Shown: positions 48,130-60,827 of the stretch, in pieces | Position numbering within the stretch: position 1 is the stretch's first letter | How the letters are laid out: each line of letters opens with the position of its first letter | NCBI RefSeq assembly: GCF_047948215.1 | Contig: NC_134461.1 | Location: forward strand, 84,468,103-84,532,102 | Length of the DNA: 64,000 nucleotides | DNA from: Lycorma delicatula | Taxonomy: Eukaryota; Arthropoda; Insecta; Hemiptera; Fulgoridae | Reading direction: 5' to 3' | Notes under the pieces: generated by a model | Databases searched by the model: none | The model's input: the letters and a program-made list of their open reading frames with translations, nothing else | Told to the model about the DNA's origin: nothing | Made by a program: the position numbers and the translations under genes

Positions 48130-49330
48130 AGCATAAATTTTTAACATTTAGATATTTTAAAAGTCATATTTCTGATGCTCTTTAACTTTTGATTTGTCCC
48201 CAAATTAACTCAATTGGATTGAGTTTACAATGATAGGAAGGTAATCGAAACACAGTTTTACCCATGGATCTTGCTAACTCATCAATTTTATACACATAAA
48301 AATTACTTTTAATGCGCAAAACCGTTTGCGATGATTGGACCTAGGTTCATCCTCTTCAAAAATCACTCCTTTTGAACTAAGCCACATTTTGATAACATTC
48401 TTTTTCCAAAACACGGCTGGAATTTTTTCCTTTTTACATGAATGATAAGGGGGAATGATAAGGGTTATTGTCCACGACAATAACTAATCTTCCAGAATAG
48501 GTAACACAAACCATTTCTCAAAAAACTTGCTGTTCATCTTATTATGATAGTCTCCTGTAGATTTAGATTTAAAACTCCAGAGACCACCATGTCAAACCCA
48601 CTATCACTGCTGATATATGTAAGTATGAGACACCTACCTTTATCCAATGGAGCCTTATTACTGGTTGATAAGCCACACTGAAAGGGTTCTTTTGATGAAT
48701 TTACAGCTTCGTCTTTTACAAACAAAACTTTTTGTTGGCCTTCATTGACCCAAGTTTCATCCATATAATATATTCTATGACCTTCTTGCCTCATTTTCTT
48801 TATTTCAGTGAGGTAATGTTTTTGCCATGTAATGATATCATTATTGTAAGTTGAAGCACCTTCCCGGTCCTGTTTTTTTGTATATAAAATTCATAATTGT
48901 TAAAAATATATAAAAAGCTATTCTTCGAAAATCTAGTAGACCATTATCATCTTTTACAGCTCATAACACTTTGTCTGTTGTAAGCAGTTTGTTTTGAAAT
49001 TAAAATTCTTGCCCTTTTTTATGAATCGTGTTTTTATCAAAATCTTCAAATTTTTCTTCAACTGACCTATTAAGTTTTGTTTTATTGGAGAACGTAATTC
49101 ATTAACAGATTAATACTCACAAATCACTTTTTACACTGAAACAGCACAACTTCCACTTTTGTTAGCAGTTTTATTAATGACATCCAAAATCAATGCCATT
49201 GGATTATTCAGTAATTTACTCTTATAAGCATTTAAAATAATGTATTTTTCCTCAGACTGAAGAGCTTTTTTCTTGGCTTTTTATTCAGAGGAATACACTA
49301 CACTCACGTTCCAATAAACTTATAAAGATT
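48130..49330 (-). pseudogene. DDE transposase remnant (catalytic half), minus strand
   Basis: Minus-strand frames read QEGHRIYYMDETWVNEG (first catalytic Asp), KGRCLILTYISSDSGF, then VIVVDNNPYHSPL (second Asp) and VFRLPSYHCKLNPIELIW (third, a Glu). This is a DD-E arrangement in the IS630/Tc1-like group, distinct from the mariners elsewhere in the window. The N-terminal part is traceable to about 49300 but broken. It matches the family of the N-terminal fragment at 29760-30200. Terminal repeats were not identified. Confidence 0.75.
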
Positions 49331-49339
49331 GCATTATAC

Positions 49340-50514
49340 AAGTATTAACTTTAAATAACATTAGAGTAAATAATAACAGAAACATAAATTGAATACAAGA
49401 ACAAAAGAGTGATCATATGAAAAGATCAAGGGTTTTAATAAAACTGAGAAGACATAATATTGTATAAACCTTTGAGTATATGACTACTATGTGACTAATT
49501 ATACAGTGACTGGTGTTGTACATAGATATGGCTGCATTGTGAATTGGTACTGATACACAGGACGTGACTCAGCAGAATCATGACTAACTCACACAAGCGC
49601 AATGTTTGTTTATTCTTCATTCTTTAAGCTAATTGAATACAGTATTATTATTTATCTATGCAGATAGGTTTATTAATTTCTAAATGAATATCTACTTAAA
49701 ATGCTAATTTAAAAAATTATTTAACATCAGTTTTCCATAAGAATTTTTTTATCAAATTAGGCCTTAGCCATTGTCATTTACCTTTATTTCACATTACTCA
49801 ATTTCCCTGATGCTACTTCTGGCATGTACCTGACAGCACCAGGTACATACCAGAATTATATACTGAATTATCAGGTAGTGTACCTAACAACCTGAATTAT
49901 CAGGTTGTTAGAGGTGCCTGATAGACATCTTCTTATTCAGGACCTGCAAGGATTTATTATAAAATATTACAACTTCAATTAATTTTTATAAATCCTTCTT
50001 CATTTTACATGCAAGTAAAAGTGTTTAAAATATTCTTATATAAGATCTGTGATATTAATTTGTAGTTTATCTACATGATTGTTTGAAACAATCAGAATAA
50101 ATGTCTTTAAAAAAATTTAACAGCAACTTTCATTGGTTTTGAAATTAGTTACAATATAGTTAAAACATTTAGTCAGGTTAGATTCATTTAAAAACTACTT
50201 CCCTGATTCAATATTTAACTACAAAAAGTATATAATATATTAGATTCTGTTACAGAAGTTTATAAAGCTGAAAAAATAAAAAATTTTCTATGTTAAAATT
50301 TGTAAGTTGCTAACAAATATACATTATTATTTAAAAATATTTCTGATTTTTAAGGATTTCCTGTTTTTATAGTTTAAAAATATATTACACACTATGAAAC
50401 TGCAGGTAGGTATTGGTATTAGTTATTTAAAAAGTGTATTTTTTATGTTTAAAACATCTTCTGATTTATTGGTATATAGCTTCTTTATTTTTCCTTCTTT
50501 TTTAGGTAGATTTC
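49340..50514. other. Intron 10, middle part, with a short perfect hairpin
   Basis: AT-rich intron. At 49885-49910 an 11-bp inverted repeat (taacaacctga, loop atta, tcaggttgtta) forms a perfect hairpin, next to a direct repeat of gaattatcaggt. No terminator or RNA gene context supports a function. Confidence 0.5.
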
Positions 50515-51270
50515 ATAAGAAAGCTACCTATTGTAATGAGTACCATGATTCGACTTCTGGGAAATTTTGACATATCTTCGCGTTTCACATTCCCCAGATC
50601 CCAAAACCACAGTCAGCTCAAAAGTTTATATATATATTTTTTTTTTCACTTTCTTGTGGATACGATAACTGCCGTAATTTTGCACCAATCACTTTCAAAT
50701 TGTTCCTTAAAGATAATTCGTCCCAAAATCTCAGTCTCGAGTTCATTAACAGCCAAAATTGGATCGTGGGGCTGTAAATGGGGGGTTTCTTGAAAAAAAA
50801 CAGAATATTGCTTTAACTTTCTTATTAAGTAAAATATCAAATTTGTTTAAGTTCCTATTATTCTTTGGAAAAGGGCCTAAAACTTATCTTAGTAAAGGTT
50901 TTTGATATCACCGACCATTGGCCCAGGGGGTGAAAATGTGGGGTTTTGAATACAAAAAAAATCATGCTTCCCTTAATAAGTACAGTATCGAATTGGTTTA
51001 AAGTGGTCGTTAGTCCTCTAAACATTACCTAAAACGTTTGAAACAATTTTTAATATGACCAATCCTTATGGCAGGAATGACCAAAATATTGCTGGAATTG
51101 TAAGAAGATGGGACTTGTCATATGCTAAATTTATGAAACTTTTTTTCACTTGTAACCATTGTCGTATTGAGTAAATTTGATGTTTTTCTTAACTCTAAGG
51201 TTGAAATCTTTTTTATCCCCCACTTAGCACCGGCGAAATCTACCTCCACCTTGTGGCATGCTGAAAAGGA
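50515..51270. repeat. Unclassified interspersed repeat with internal tandem units
   Basis: About 750 bp differ in composition from the surrounding intron. Two degenerate units about 158 bp apart begin with aaatggggggttt (near 50776) and aaatgtggggttt (near 50934). They continue with similar A-run, ttaataag or ttattaag, and cctaaaac phrases. The block ends near cgaaatctacctccaccttg. It has no coding capacity and no clear terminal repeats. Confidence 0.5.
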
Positions 51271-51702
51271 TTTTTTTTTTTTAAATTTAAAAATCTTTTA
51301 ATTACTAAAAAATTGTTCTTATTGTATTATTTACTTCCAGAATTAATAGAAAAAATTATTTTTAACAATTTTTTTAAAGTTCAATTTATTCAAAGATTAA
51401 ATTTGTTTTACTTACATTAATGTAGATGAAATAGTTTGAAATCTTAAAATAATTCAAATTTTTGGCAAAAAATGTCTCTCTGCTCTTTACTTTTTAATTT
51501 CATTCTTTAACTAAAGTAATTTGTATGAAGCAGAGGATAGGAGCCTTTGAAAATCTGATAGAATATAATTTGAAAAGAGTAGGTTTTAAAATCATAATTT
51601 TTGTTCTCACAAAATATATGAATGGCACCTTAGAACTATAAACTATAACTATTTAAAACTTTATTTTATTTATATTATATGTCATTTCATGATATAATAT
51701 TA

Positions 51703-51707
<5 letters not shown>

Positions 51708-51788
<81 letters not shown>
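51708..51788. repeat. (ATT)n microsatellite
   Basis: Twenty-seven near-perfect ATT/TTA units. The poly-isoleucine open frame across it is an artefact of the repeat. Confidence 0.97.
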
Positions 51789-52029
51789 CTATTATTTATT
51801 TAATTTCATTTTATTATATAATTTTTGTGTTATATTATATACTTATTTTATTTGTATATCCTTTTTTATTGACAGCCTTTCATTTTTTCATTGAATTGAG
51901 AAGTAGATTGATTAGACAGAATATTTAATTAGCTTCATGTTGTATATTTCACATTTTAGCATAATTTTTTTTTAATAAAAATATTGTAATGTAATTAATT
52001 ACAGTTTTTCTTTTATTTGTTGTGAAGAA

Positions 52030-52933
52030 TTGAATCTCTAAATGTTTGATGGCACTTTTTATTCCTGAAGGTGGCTTTCACTTTGTTTAAGAGCTAGTAG
52101 TGAAACCATTTACAGTGCAAGCTTTGAATTGTTTCATGGAGAAAATCAAAATGAAAAACATTTTCACAGAGAAAATCAATGAGCAATATCTTTTCAGTCC
52201 CAGTAGGCTGGTTGTGAGGACTTATCCAGTTGATGGATGCATTTTCACCTTTACAGGGCAAGGCTCTTCACTCCTATGCCACTTCACACCCGCCAATTTC
52301 AACTCAGAAGTATAATGATGTACGTATGTCTCATCACATGTTACTATATGATGCAAAAAATTATTCTCTTGTCACTGAATTTGATTTTCCTGTCGGAGCT
52401 GTCTGTAATTTTATTTCTGATCTTGGAACCCACCTGGCATAGATTTTGTGGAAATTAGATTCTTTTTTACAATGGAATAAGCATTTCCATGACCAATATC
52501 CACTTCCAAAGCATTTCATCAATCATAAGCTGCTGTTCATATTCAGTCTGGTCACAAATTGTTTAGATTTTATCATCTATTACACTTGAATGTCTACTAT
52601 GACTAATTTTTTACAGCTTCATGCCCTATTTTAATTTTCTGGCCCAGTTGTAAATTTAGGCATATGACATTGTCATAACCCCAAACTCTGTTCCGCAGTT
52701 AAATCAAAATTTCTGAGAGTTTGATGCCCTCATTCATGAGAAACTTCATGGTAACAGTATGCAACCGACAGTGGAATCTATTGCTCTTACATGATGCTAC
52801 TGAACAGAGAGAAATTAATTTTGAGGAGGTGGAGCTTCTATTCTCTTCTCATACCTCCACTCTTCAGCAGCCCACTTTAGTTCATACATGAGTCATAAAG
52901 GTAAAAGTCCAGTTTGTATTTGACTGACTCTCA
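52030..52933 (-). mobile_element. Decayed mariner, minus strand, 3' truncated
   Basis: The transposase-start end reads, on the minus strand, tgagagtcagtcaaatacaa from 52933, followed outside by TA. A helix-turn-helix part is broken. Around 52060-52330 minus-strand frames give a piece resembling KMHPSTGK and SLIFSVKM, where mariners have the segment after the first catalytic Asp. The terminal catalytic motifs are not present. The left limit is uncertain. Confidence 0.55.
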
Positions 52934-53444
52934 TAGTTTGCATTTAATTAAGTTTAAGTTTAGTAAGGAAAGGCTGTCAGTAGACTCTATGAAGCTCTGA
53001 ACCTTGGTTGTTTTTATATAAATCTGTGAGAATGTTGCTTGTTTTGTATATTTCAGGTTGAAAATGAAAATTTAATATTTTTTATGTAACAGAATACAAA
53101 TGTAATTTGTTGTACATTATTGAAATTATATCTCATATGATGTTTATTGACATGAGAATAGATAAGTTACAAGAGAGAAGGTAAATGAACTAAATGATGA
53201 TTCAGCTTTGTTATACTTAGACATGGCAATTATTGTTCTTACTTTGCATCCTTCAATTTAATTAACTTCTGCTTTTGAAATATCCTTTTATAGACCATTT
53301 AGTTTTATGGGGATGCCATCTTGATAAAAAATTGAAGACTATGATGATTTTACACCAAACACACCTGTTTGTGTAAATAGTTGTGTAAATTGGACAGTTG
53401 ACTGTATTATGTTCACTAAATAGATTTTATTTTGTTATTTACAG

Positions 53445-53593
53445 GTACTCGTGTTCGAAAGCTTCCAAGAATATTAAGGTCATGTGATAAAGTACTTGTT
53501 ACGTTATGGGGACATGACCCTACTGTCATTCCTTTATCTAATCTTATATTCGCTCTTAATGATGCATTGGTTCATTCTCCTGTTTTAGCTCAG
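53445..53593 (+). CDS. FAM91A1: FAM91A1 exon (11 of 13 visible)
   Basis: Acceptor tacag at 53440-53444; donor gtaaat at 53594. It completes the glycine codon and encodes [40 protein letters not shown] and LVHSPVLAQ, ending in phase 0. It is collinear with family members, including the WGHDP motif. A mariner-type transposon starts about 320 bp after the donor. Confidence 0.93.
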
Positions 53594-53917
53594 GTAAATT
53601 GTTATTCTGCATCATTTTTGTAGTATATCTTTATACACTATTACATAATAGTAATTTACAAATATATCATGCCATAGATTAATATATTTATTGTTTCTTT
53701 GTTGTGTAAATATAGTATCATCCAGAGTACTAAACTAATTACCTTGGGTATAGTTGTTGGTATATTTCTCTGATGAGTTATCGTATGCTTCCAGTTTTGG
53801 TAAGATAAGATACCTGTTATTTATTTTTAGAAAATTAAAATCTGTATTAAAACTGGAACATTTAATGTTACAACTTAATGTGTTTTTTTCTGCTTAACTA
53901 CTTTTTATATAATAATA

Positions 53918-55332
53918 CAGTGTAATCATTTTATTATGCACAACATGGTACTATACACTATAATTCCACTATGGGCTATAACACAGAGATGCTTACATTT
54001 GATTTGATTCATGGAATGTAGTTGTGCACAACTGGTAATGTCTTACAGCAAGTGTTGGAAATGTCCACCATTTTCATGGAAGGCAGGTCCAAATCCTTTG
54101 CAACATATTTTTTGACACCCTTCGTAGGACATCAGGGCTAATGGAATTCATCTCTGCATCAATGGCTCGCTCCAGGTCTTGTATAATACATGGATTTGCT
54201 TGATATACATATTCTTTTAAAAAACCCCAGAGAAAGAAGTCTGGTGACAATAAGTCAGGAAAACAAGGGGGCCATAGACCTTTTAAGATCATGCAATCAG
54301 CAAACATTTCTTCCAAAAATTCCATGGTGTTTTTGGATGTATGGCACGTTGTCCCATCTTGTTGCAGGTAACAGTAGCATTCAGGCTGGAGAATAGCTAT
54401 TCTCCAGTCTGATGAACAAACAGATTGCATAATTATATCCTGGTATGTCAAACTGTCAAGGGTTTTGTAAAAAAATTATGCCTACTGTTGGTCATCAAGA
54501 AATTACACACCAAACTCCTACCTTTTGTAAGTATAGTGACAGTTCATGTAAGATGTGTGGATTTTGTGTTGACCAGTATCTTCTGTTGTTCTGACTATTG
54601 ATCACTAAAAACACATCATCCAGTATGCCCATTCCATTATTTTCCACCTGGTTGATAAACCATTGGTAGTACCTTATTCTTTTAATAGTATATAGGGGTT
54701 TCAGTTCCTGTACCAAATGTATTCAGTGTGTATGTAAACTTAATTTCTTTATGGCCTTTTGTGCACTCTCATACGATATTCCTGTCAGCGATTATACTAT
54801 ATGCTAACTTTTCCTTGGAAACTTTTAGGTAATGCACATAATGCTCTTGCACGGTAATTTTCTTCCATTTTCTTTTTCAATTCTATCAATACTAAAGCAT
54901 GCCTATTCTTCTTATTGTGAGCAACACTCCCAGTCTCTCAAATGCAACTGATCTTTCATGTTACTGTTAATTTGTTTGATACAAGTGCACCTGGAAACCT
55001 AACATGAAATTACTCTTTAACTTGGTCATATGACTTGCTTCTGAAGTACATCTTGACAATAAACACCCACTGTTCTATTGAAAATGACATGATTATTCAC
55101 AAGGAACATGCCACACCACACCACACCACACATTCTGTTATCACAAAGACTATGTGCTCCATATGCACAAAAACAATTATTACACGCTGATGCCACCTAT
55201 ACCATTAGGTTAGCTAACTATGTAGACAGCACCTAGACAAACATCAACTAACTTTCAGAAATTGCTAAAACGTGGTTACTCAATGTCATTGTGCTCAAGA
55301 CAAATGATGTGCACTATAAAATGATCGCACTG
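53918..55332 (-). mobile_element. Mariner-like transposon with TIRs, minus strand
   Basis: The left end is cagtgtaatcattttattat and the right end, on the other strand, cagtgcgatcattttatagt, about 28 bp with a few mismatches. TA flanks at 53916-53917 and 55333-55334. At 1,415 bp it is full length. The minus strand encodes a broken transposase of the same broad group as the element at 11031, described separately. A short ccaca repeat (55112-55130) lies inside. Confidence 0.85.
54074..54716 (-). pseudogene. Mariner-like transposase remnant, second-to-third Asp spacing 38
   Basis: Two minus-strand frames. The first (54495-54716) reads VQELKPLYTIKRIRYYQWFI then NSQNNRRYWSTQNPHILHEL; the first catalytic box (normally DEAWFHLSG) has been deleted. 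The second (54074-54451) has LQQDGTTCHT with the second Asp intact, then CFPDLLSPDFFLWGF with the third, and a C-terminal segment ISPDVLRRVSKNMLQRIW. Spacing between second and third Asp is 38, three fewer than in the 11145 transposase. It is not functional without the first box. Confidence 0.78.
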
Positions 55333-55441
55333 TAGTTAGGAAGGGTCTTATGACAATCTAAAGAAATCTTTAGGTCACTTCAACGAAACTGTTAAAAAAT
55401 ATATTTTTGTGTAAAAGATTTCATTAAATTAAAGGGAAATA

Positions 55442-56580
55442 CAAGGGTGAATCAAATATAAACAGTAATTTTTTTTATAACTTTATTGATTAATAATATA
55501 CACAGTTCATACCTTCATCATTTCTCTATATAGTCTCCTGCATGATCTACACACTTTTGCCAACAATTTGGAAGCTTGAACATTCCTTTTTCATGGAGTT
55601 TTTTTAAGTTTTATTTGAAAAAATGAATATATCAAGGAGTGTGTGTGCTTCTTGATGTCTTCATTATTTTGAATCTTCCCCTCCAAGCAATTCTTTCAAG
55701 GGTACAAACAAAAAATAGTCACAGGGGGACAAGTGTGGACTATTGGGCATACTCCGTCTTTTGTTTCGGTAGGTGGTTTTTGTTGACTTAGCAGCTGCCA
55801 ATTGTAAGCCGCATTCACTGTTCGTTGATTGTGGAGAAAATCAATGAGTAAAACTCCCCTTGAGTAAAAAAAAATTGTTGCAACAGCTTTTCCGCCTGAC
55901 AAACGGGTTTTGACCCTCATTGGGTACCCCTCATCCTTCCTTCGCCACTCCTTATTTGCCATTTTTGACCCCAGAGTATAATGATGGACCCATATCTCAT
56001 CATGTGTTACGATGCGCCTCAAAAAAAATTCCCTTCTTGCTGAAATCAATTCAGAAGTCTCTCACAGATCTCCAATCTGACCTGTTTTTGATTTTCATTC
56101 AACAACTTCGAAACCCATCGAGCACTAATTTTTTTTAAACCCAAGATCAGTGATAAAGGATTGAGCACTACCACAGCTGATATCCTCTTCTGACACAACT
56201 TCTTCAACAGTGAACTGTCAATCACCTTCGATAAGTTCTTGGTGGGCTGACCAGGCCTGCTGCTCTGACAAGGATGTTGGCATCCATCAGGAGGTCCCAT
56301 GTTGAGTTGGCCAGGGAACTTCTTTTTTCTTCTTCCATTTTTTCTTCTGCTTCTTCTCCAGGCAGTGACAAATTAAAAATCATTCTGGTGTTTGCTCTTT
56401 ATTGGAGCCTGTGAGTGGTGGGGCCACAACGCCACTGTGGTGGAAGAGCTGCTGCACAGCTACTAGTTGGAGTGATGCTTATGCAGGCACATTTGTATAC
56501 TATACTCCTGCTGACATCTGAGCTACTAGCATTGCATTCACCAATATGAAGCTCAGCATGTATATGGCAACAATATATAT
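55442..56580 (-). mobile_element. Mariner (DD34D-like), minus strand, right end unresolved
   Basis: The left end caagggtgaatcaaatataaac, preceded by TA (55440-55441), closely resembles the end of the element at 27197-28354, so the two share a family. On the minus strand, a frame at 55696-56049 reads RRIVTHDEIWVHHYTLGSKM (first Asp, His-Asp-Glu), then DEGYPMRVKTRLSGGKAVAT and RGVLLIDFLHNQRTVNAAYN. An earlier helix-turn-helix part at 56046-56300 is frameshifted. The second and third catalytic boxes and the far terminal repeat were not found, so this copy is truncated or deleted. Confidence 0.75.
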
Positions 56581-56788
56581 ATAGACATCATTATATCATT
56601 GCAATATATTTGTTCATATGTTAGATAATGAATTCAGTTACTTTTAAACATGTTAATTGTTAAACTGATTTATAAAGAACCTTGAATTTATTCCATGTAA
56701 TATTTCTTTTCACAATTGTACATTTGAAAGTGTGCATTCAGTTTTTTAAACATGTTAAGATACTAATATACTGTTACATTTATTTCAG

Positions 56789-56915
56789 GCATATGGTGTT
56801 AATAAAGGTGCTGATAGTAAATTAGTTACATTCCCTTTTACCTCTTTAAATATTGCCAACAATGATCATATCAATGATAGTGATAGTAAATCAACTATTA
56901 CATCTTTATCTCAAG
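56789..56915 (+). CDS. FAM91A1: FAM91A1 exon (12 of 13 visible)
   Basis: Acceptor ttcag at 56784-56788; donor gtaaat at 56916. It encodes AYGVNKGADSKLVTFPFTSL, then a low-complexity asparagine/aspartate/serine segment (NNDHINDSDSKSTITSLSQ) and one base of a glutamate codon. The first part matches the FAM91 sequence with a VPFPF-like motif (here VTFPF). The rest is a divergent loop, so this exon is called partly from frame, phase and splice signals. Confidence 0.83.
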
Positions 56916-58300
56916 GTAAATATATTTTTTGTTTATGGTGATTTTGAAAATATTTTATCTTAAAGGATGAATGAATTATTATGGTTATTTATTCTGCTGC
57001 ATAGAAAACTTAGCTTAATATTGTTTTTAAGCTTGCTCTTCTTTATTTGATGAAATATTTTTCTTCATATTTCCTATTTTACTAGATACATTTTAAAAAG
57101 TATTGACATTTAGAAACCAAGAATATGAGTTACCAGCTTACTCACTAACAATGCATACAATCACAGGGAATGAGTCAGCAAACCTATTGCTCTGCCTTTT
57201 ATACTGATGGTGTTTTTTTTTGCCTGAGCAGATGTTGCATGGTTCATGGATAGTGAAAGAGAACTCTATATATGTGTTCTCATACACTTTGTGATGACCT
57301 CTTGAATTATCATCCTGGTAACAACCTTTATATCTACCAACATTGACTAATGTCTTTCTATCTCCTCAGTGTTCAGTCACAAAAATCAGTAATCTTTTTA
57401 AAATAGCAGAGTATAGTTTTAATAAATAAAAGTTCAGGTATTTCGTAGTTAAGTCTTTTTTGGATTACAGTATGATATAACTTAAAATATTGCTGCAGTA
57501 GAAAGTTGCAAATTATTGTACTTGACTTTCCCAAGTTTCTGTGACAGTTATAATTAACCTCTATATGGGCATCTTTATCTAGACATTATTCAATATCAAA
57601 TAGCTTGCAAAAAAACGAGTACCATTGATTAGAGATTTCTAGCAATAGTAGCAGGAATTCTGACCTTGAATGTATCAATAATTGTCACTAAAAATGCATA
57701 CACAGTATTTTTTTATAGCTCAAAAAGGAGAAATTTATAGTTTGGCAACTTTTTAAAAAATCCTTGAGCACATTAGTTTCAGTTACATGAGGTCTCACAT
57801 TTTTCCTAGGTGGTATTCAACCACCCTATTTTTTCTGTTTTATATATATATATATATAACATATGTAAATAAATTATGAATGTCTATTTTATGGTGTAAA
57901 GATGTGCATTTACAACCATCCATGTATCTACATCATAACATATGTTAAATATATTATTTCTGATGCACAAGTTTTCGTCATTTTTATCGTTACCATTCAT
58001 TTAGATATAAATGATACAGATTAGATGGTCTTTTCCAACAAGAAGGTCATAAAAAACAAGATGTAGGTGCAAATACAAATGTAGATACATCATGATAAAA
58101 AAAAATGAAAAAAAAACAGTATGCTATTCATAATAGGACATCACTTAAAGTCAACAAAACTTTATATGTGTGAAATCTATCTTTATGAACAATAATTAAA
58201 TGTGACCTGATGTTTGCAATCTAAACAACATAAAAATAAAAGAAGGGCAAAAAAGGGCAGTAGGAAAAGACTACTTATTCATTTTAATAGACAACTTTGT
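56916..58300. other. Intron 12, first part, nothing recognised
   Basis: AT-rich intron with a (TA)n tract at 57841-57859. No gene-like feature. Confidence 0.5.
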
Positions 58301-58309
58301 TATGGCATA

Positions 58310-59290
58310 TACAGTATGTTTGTAAAGTAACTGTACACCTGTCAGACACTAGTATGACAATTGACAACAATGACTTTCCTTATGTTAGTAGTTCGAAATA
58401 ATCCCCATGAACATTCATGTGTATCTGCACATCTTTCTTCTTGTTCTTGGAGATTAACAGGTTGTTCATGTGGAATGTTCTTGGTAAAATCACGAATATC
58501 AGTTGAGAAGTTCCTGAAGGTGTGGGGGTTTTCTCAGTTTATATTACTATTTGCATTACCCAAGAAATAAAAACCCAGCAGTGTTGAATCCAAACATTAT
58601 TAATTTCATCTCGGTTTGCTCTTCCATGAACTGGTAAATGATTTACAATAACGAGCTGAATTTATTGTTTTTATTAAGAATATTGGGCCAACTATTCTTC
58701 TCCGGGACATTACAGTCCACCACACCTTCTGGTCATAGAGGAATTTCATGTATGACATGCAGGTTGCTGGCAGACCATAAATGTGATTTCTTTGCGTATA
58801 AATACCCTGATAATTGGAACCATGCCTTAACAGTGCATAAAATATTGTCAGAATTGTCCACTAGAAACTGTTGAAACCATTCATATTCTTGAATTCACTT
58901 TCTACAGCCTGTGGCCGATAACTTTTAAACTATTTTCACTTTATATCAGATGAGATTGAGCTACTTATAAACTGCCTAGTGTGCAGTTGCAGCACCGATG
59001 TTTTTCTGTCATGCCAACTTTTACATGGACTTGTTGAGTACTGATGTCTACCACTTCACTCACACCAATCACATCTCTCTAAATTTCTTGATTAGAACTC
59101 GCACACTATATTGATTAGTACTGGTTACTTGGAAATCTAATAGAAAATTGGTCTTCCACTGTCTGTGTGCACTCACCTTGTTCATGGAAGATATATTGAA
59201 CAAAAATTATTCATTGTTCTAAAGTTAACACTTGCGAGTGCATATGTAAAAGTATGATCTTAATCATTCAGGGCCAACACACACACAATA
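58310..59290 (-). mobile_element. Highly decayed DD41D-type mariner, minus strand
   Basis: Minus-strand frames around 58680-58900 carry EYEWFQQF, a NNHIYGLPATCMSYMKF-like piece and WWTVMSRRRIVGPIFF. The last corresponds to the VWCAMSSYGVIGPYFF block of the intact transposase at 11145. The C-terminal catalytic boxes are unrecognisable. Ends are not resolved. Confidence 0.55.
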
Positions 59291-60827
59291 AACAATAAAA
59301 ACCAGCCACACCTTCTTGTCTCAAGGTCACCAGCCTGACTTGTGGACACAATCCACACACAATACAAGATTATCAACCTTTGCAGAAAACATTACTTGCA
59401 GCGCACAGAATATAATCTCTCAATATATAATCACTTTTATATAGATATACTATTATTTTTCAAATGTACTATTATTGCTGTGTAATGACTACTTTCAAAA
59501 ACATAATTAGGGTCGTTGAAAACAATTATTAATAAGATTTGATAATTGGTTTTGATTACCATTTTATAAACAGTCTGATCTTGTGTCTGTACATTATAAC
59601 AAGTTTCTAGTAAAGACAAAAATTAGTTCTTAATCTTAATAAATCATGCAGCCATTTATTAAACTGATAAATGTTCAGTTATTTATTTTTATGCGAAATA
59701 ATTACAGAGAGATTTTTTTGAAGAAATGTGTTAAAGTGATAACTCCTTTATTATTACAGATGTAAGCTTTGCTTAATTATAAATTTATTAATATAAAAGC
59801 CTATGTATGTATTACAGCCTGTTATTGAGCAATTTACAACTGTTTATTAATTCTGTACATTACCTAGAGCTCATCTATTTTTTTTTTTATTCATTCAATT
59901 TTAACAATCTTTACTTCCTTCCTCAGATACGGTTTTTCATTACTCAGAGCAGTTTCCTTTATTTTTCTGTCCATTACTGTTGTTCATAACCACTGTTTTT
60001 TAATTGATAATGTGGTGCAAGGTACAATTATAATTGCAAAAATGAAATGATGGTTAACTGTTCAAAATAAATATAATATGTATAAGCTTATATATATTTA
60101 GTCGATCTAAACAGTGATGTGACAAAATACTAAATGATCCCCTCTCTTCTTTCATTCCCTCCATTGATAAATAATCTATGCGTGATACTAACATGGGGAT
60201 CACAGTCTCCAAGCATTTGTAGAGATCAAGGATTTTTTGTAAGACAATCTGTTCTAATGAAAGTATGTCATCTAACCTTTGTGCTAGTAAGCATTCAACG
60301 AGGTAATTCAGACATCCTTCTTCAGAGCAGTGAAGCTATATTATACTGAAAGTCACTTCTGTGTAATAATGTTCCTAATAAAGAACTACATCAATTGCAG
60401 TGTATTTAGATACACAGATTTTGTGACATTACAATTAGCAAAGAAGAATAGCCCAATGATTTTGTTATACCATATGTTTACCTTTGTGTTAACCCTCACA
60501 TCCTCAAAACAATCCTAGTATCCAGAATGGACTTGCCTTAATTAATCATTATCCTTATCAGTTTGGGTCAAAATCTCTACTGTAAAGTCATAATGTTAGA
60601 TATCACCTGATACATTGACTGTACAATTTCTACCTTGCATTAATATAATGACAACAGTCTAATTAAAATTTGTGGTCTGTTATACAGAATATTTATAAAT
60701 CATACGTAAAGGAACAAATAGATTACTTTGGATTGTTGAGCAAATGTGGCCTGCATTTTTCACTAAATAATTGTGGACAATTTGCATTCCTGCCTCTTGA
60801 ATTTATTTGCTAATTGTTTGCTTTTTA
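59291..60827. other. Intron 12, middle part, nothing recognised
   Basis: AT-rich intron; short open frames at 59437-60518 have no family resemblance. Confidence 0.5.

Noticed and set aside
49885..49910. Perfect 11-bp hairpin taacaacctga/tcaggttgtta
   Set aside because: No T-run, RNA gene or promoter context; short perfect hairpins are expected by chance in 64 kb.
51679..51894. Open frame encoding poly-isoleucine
   Set aside because: It is the translation of the (ATT)n microsatellite.
55112..55130. Short ccaca tandem repeat as a telomere-like or regulatory array
   Set aside because: Only about four units, inside a decayed transposon.
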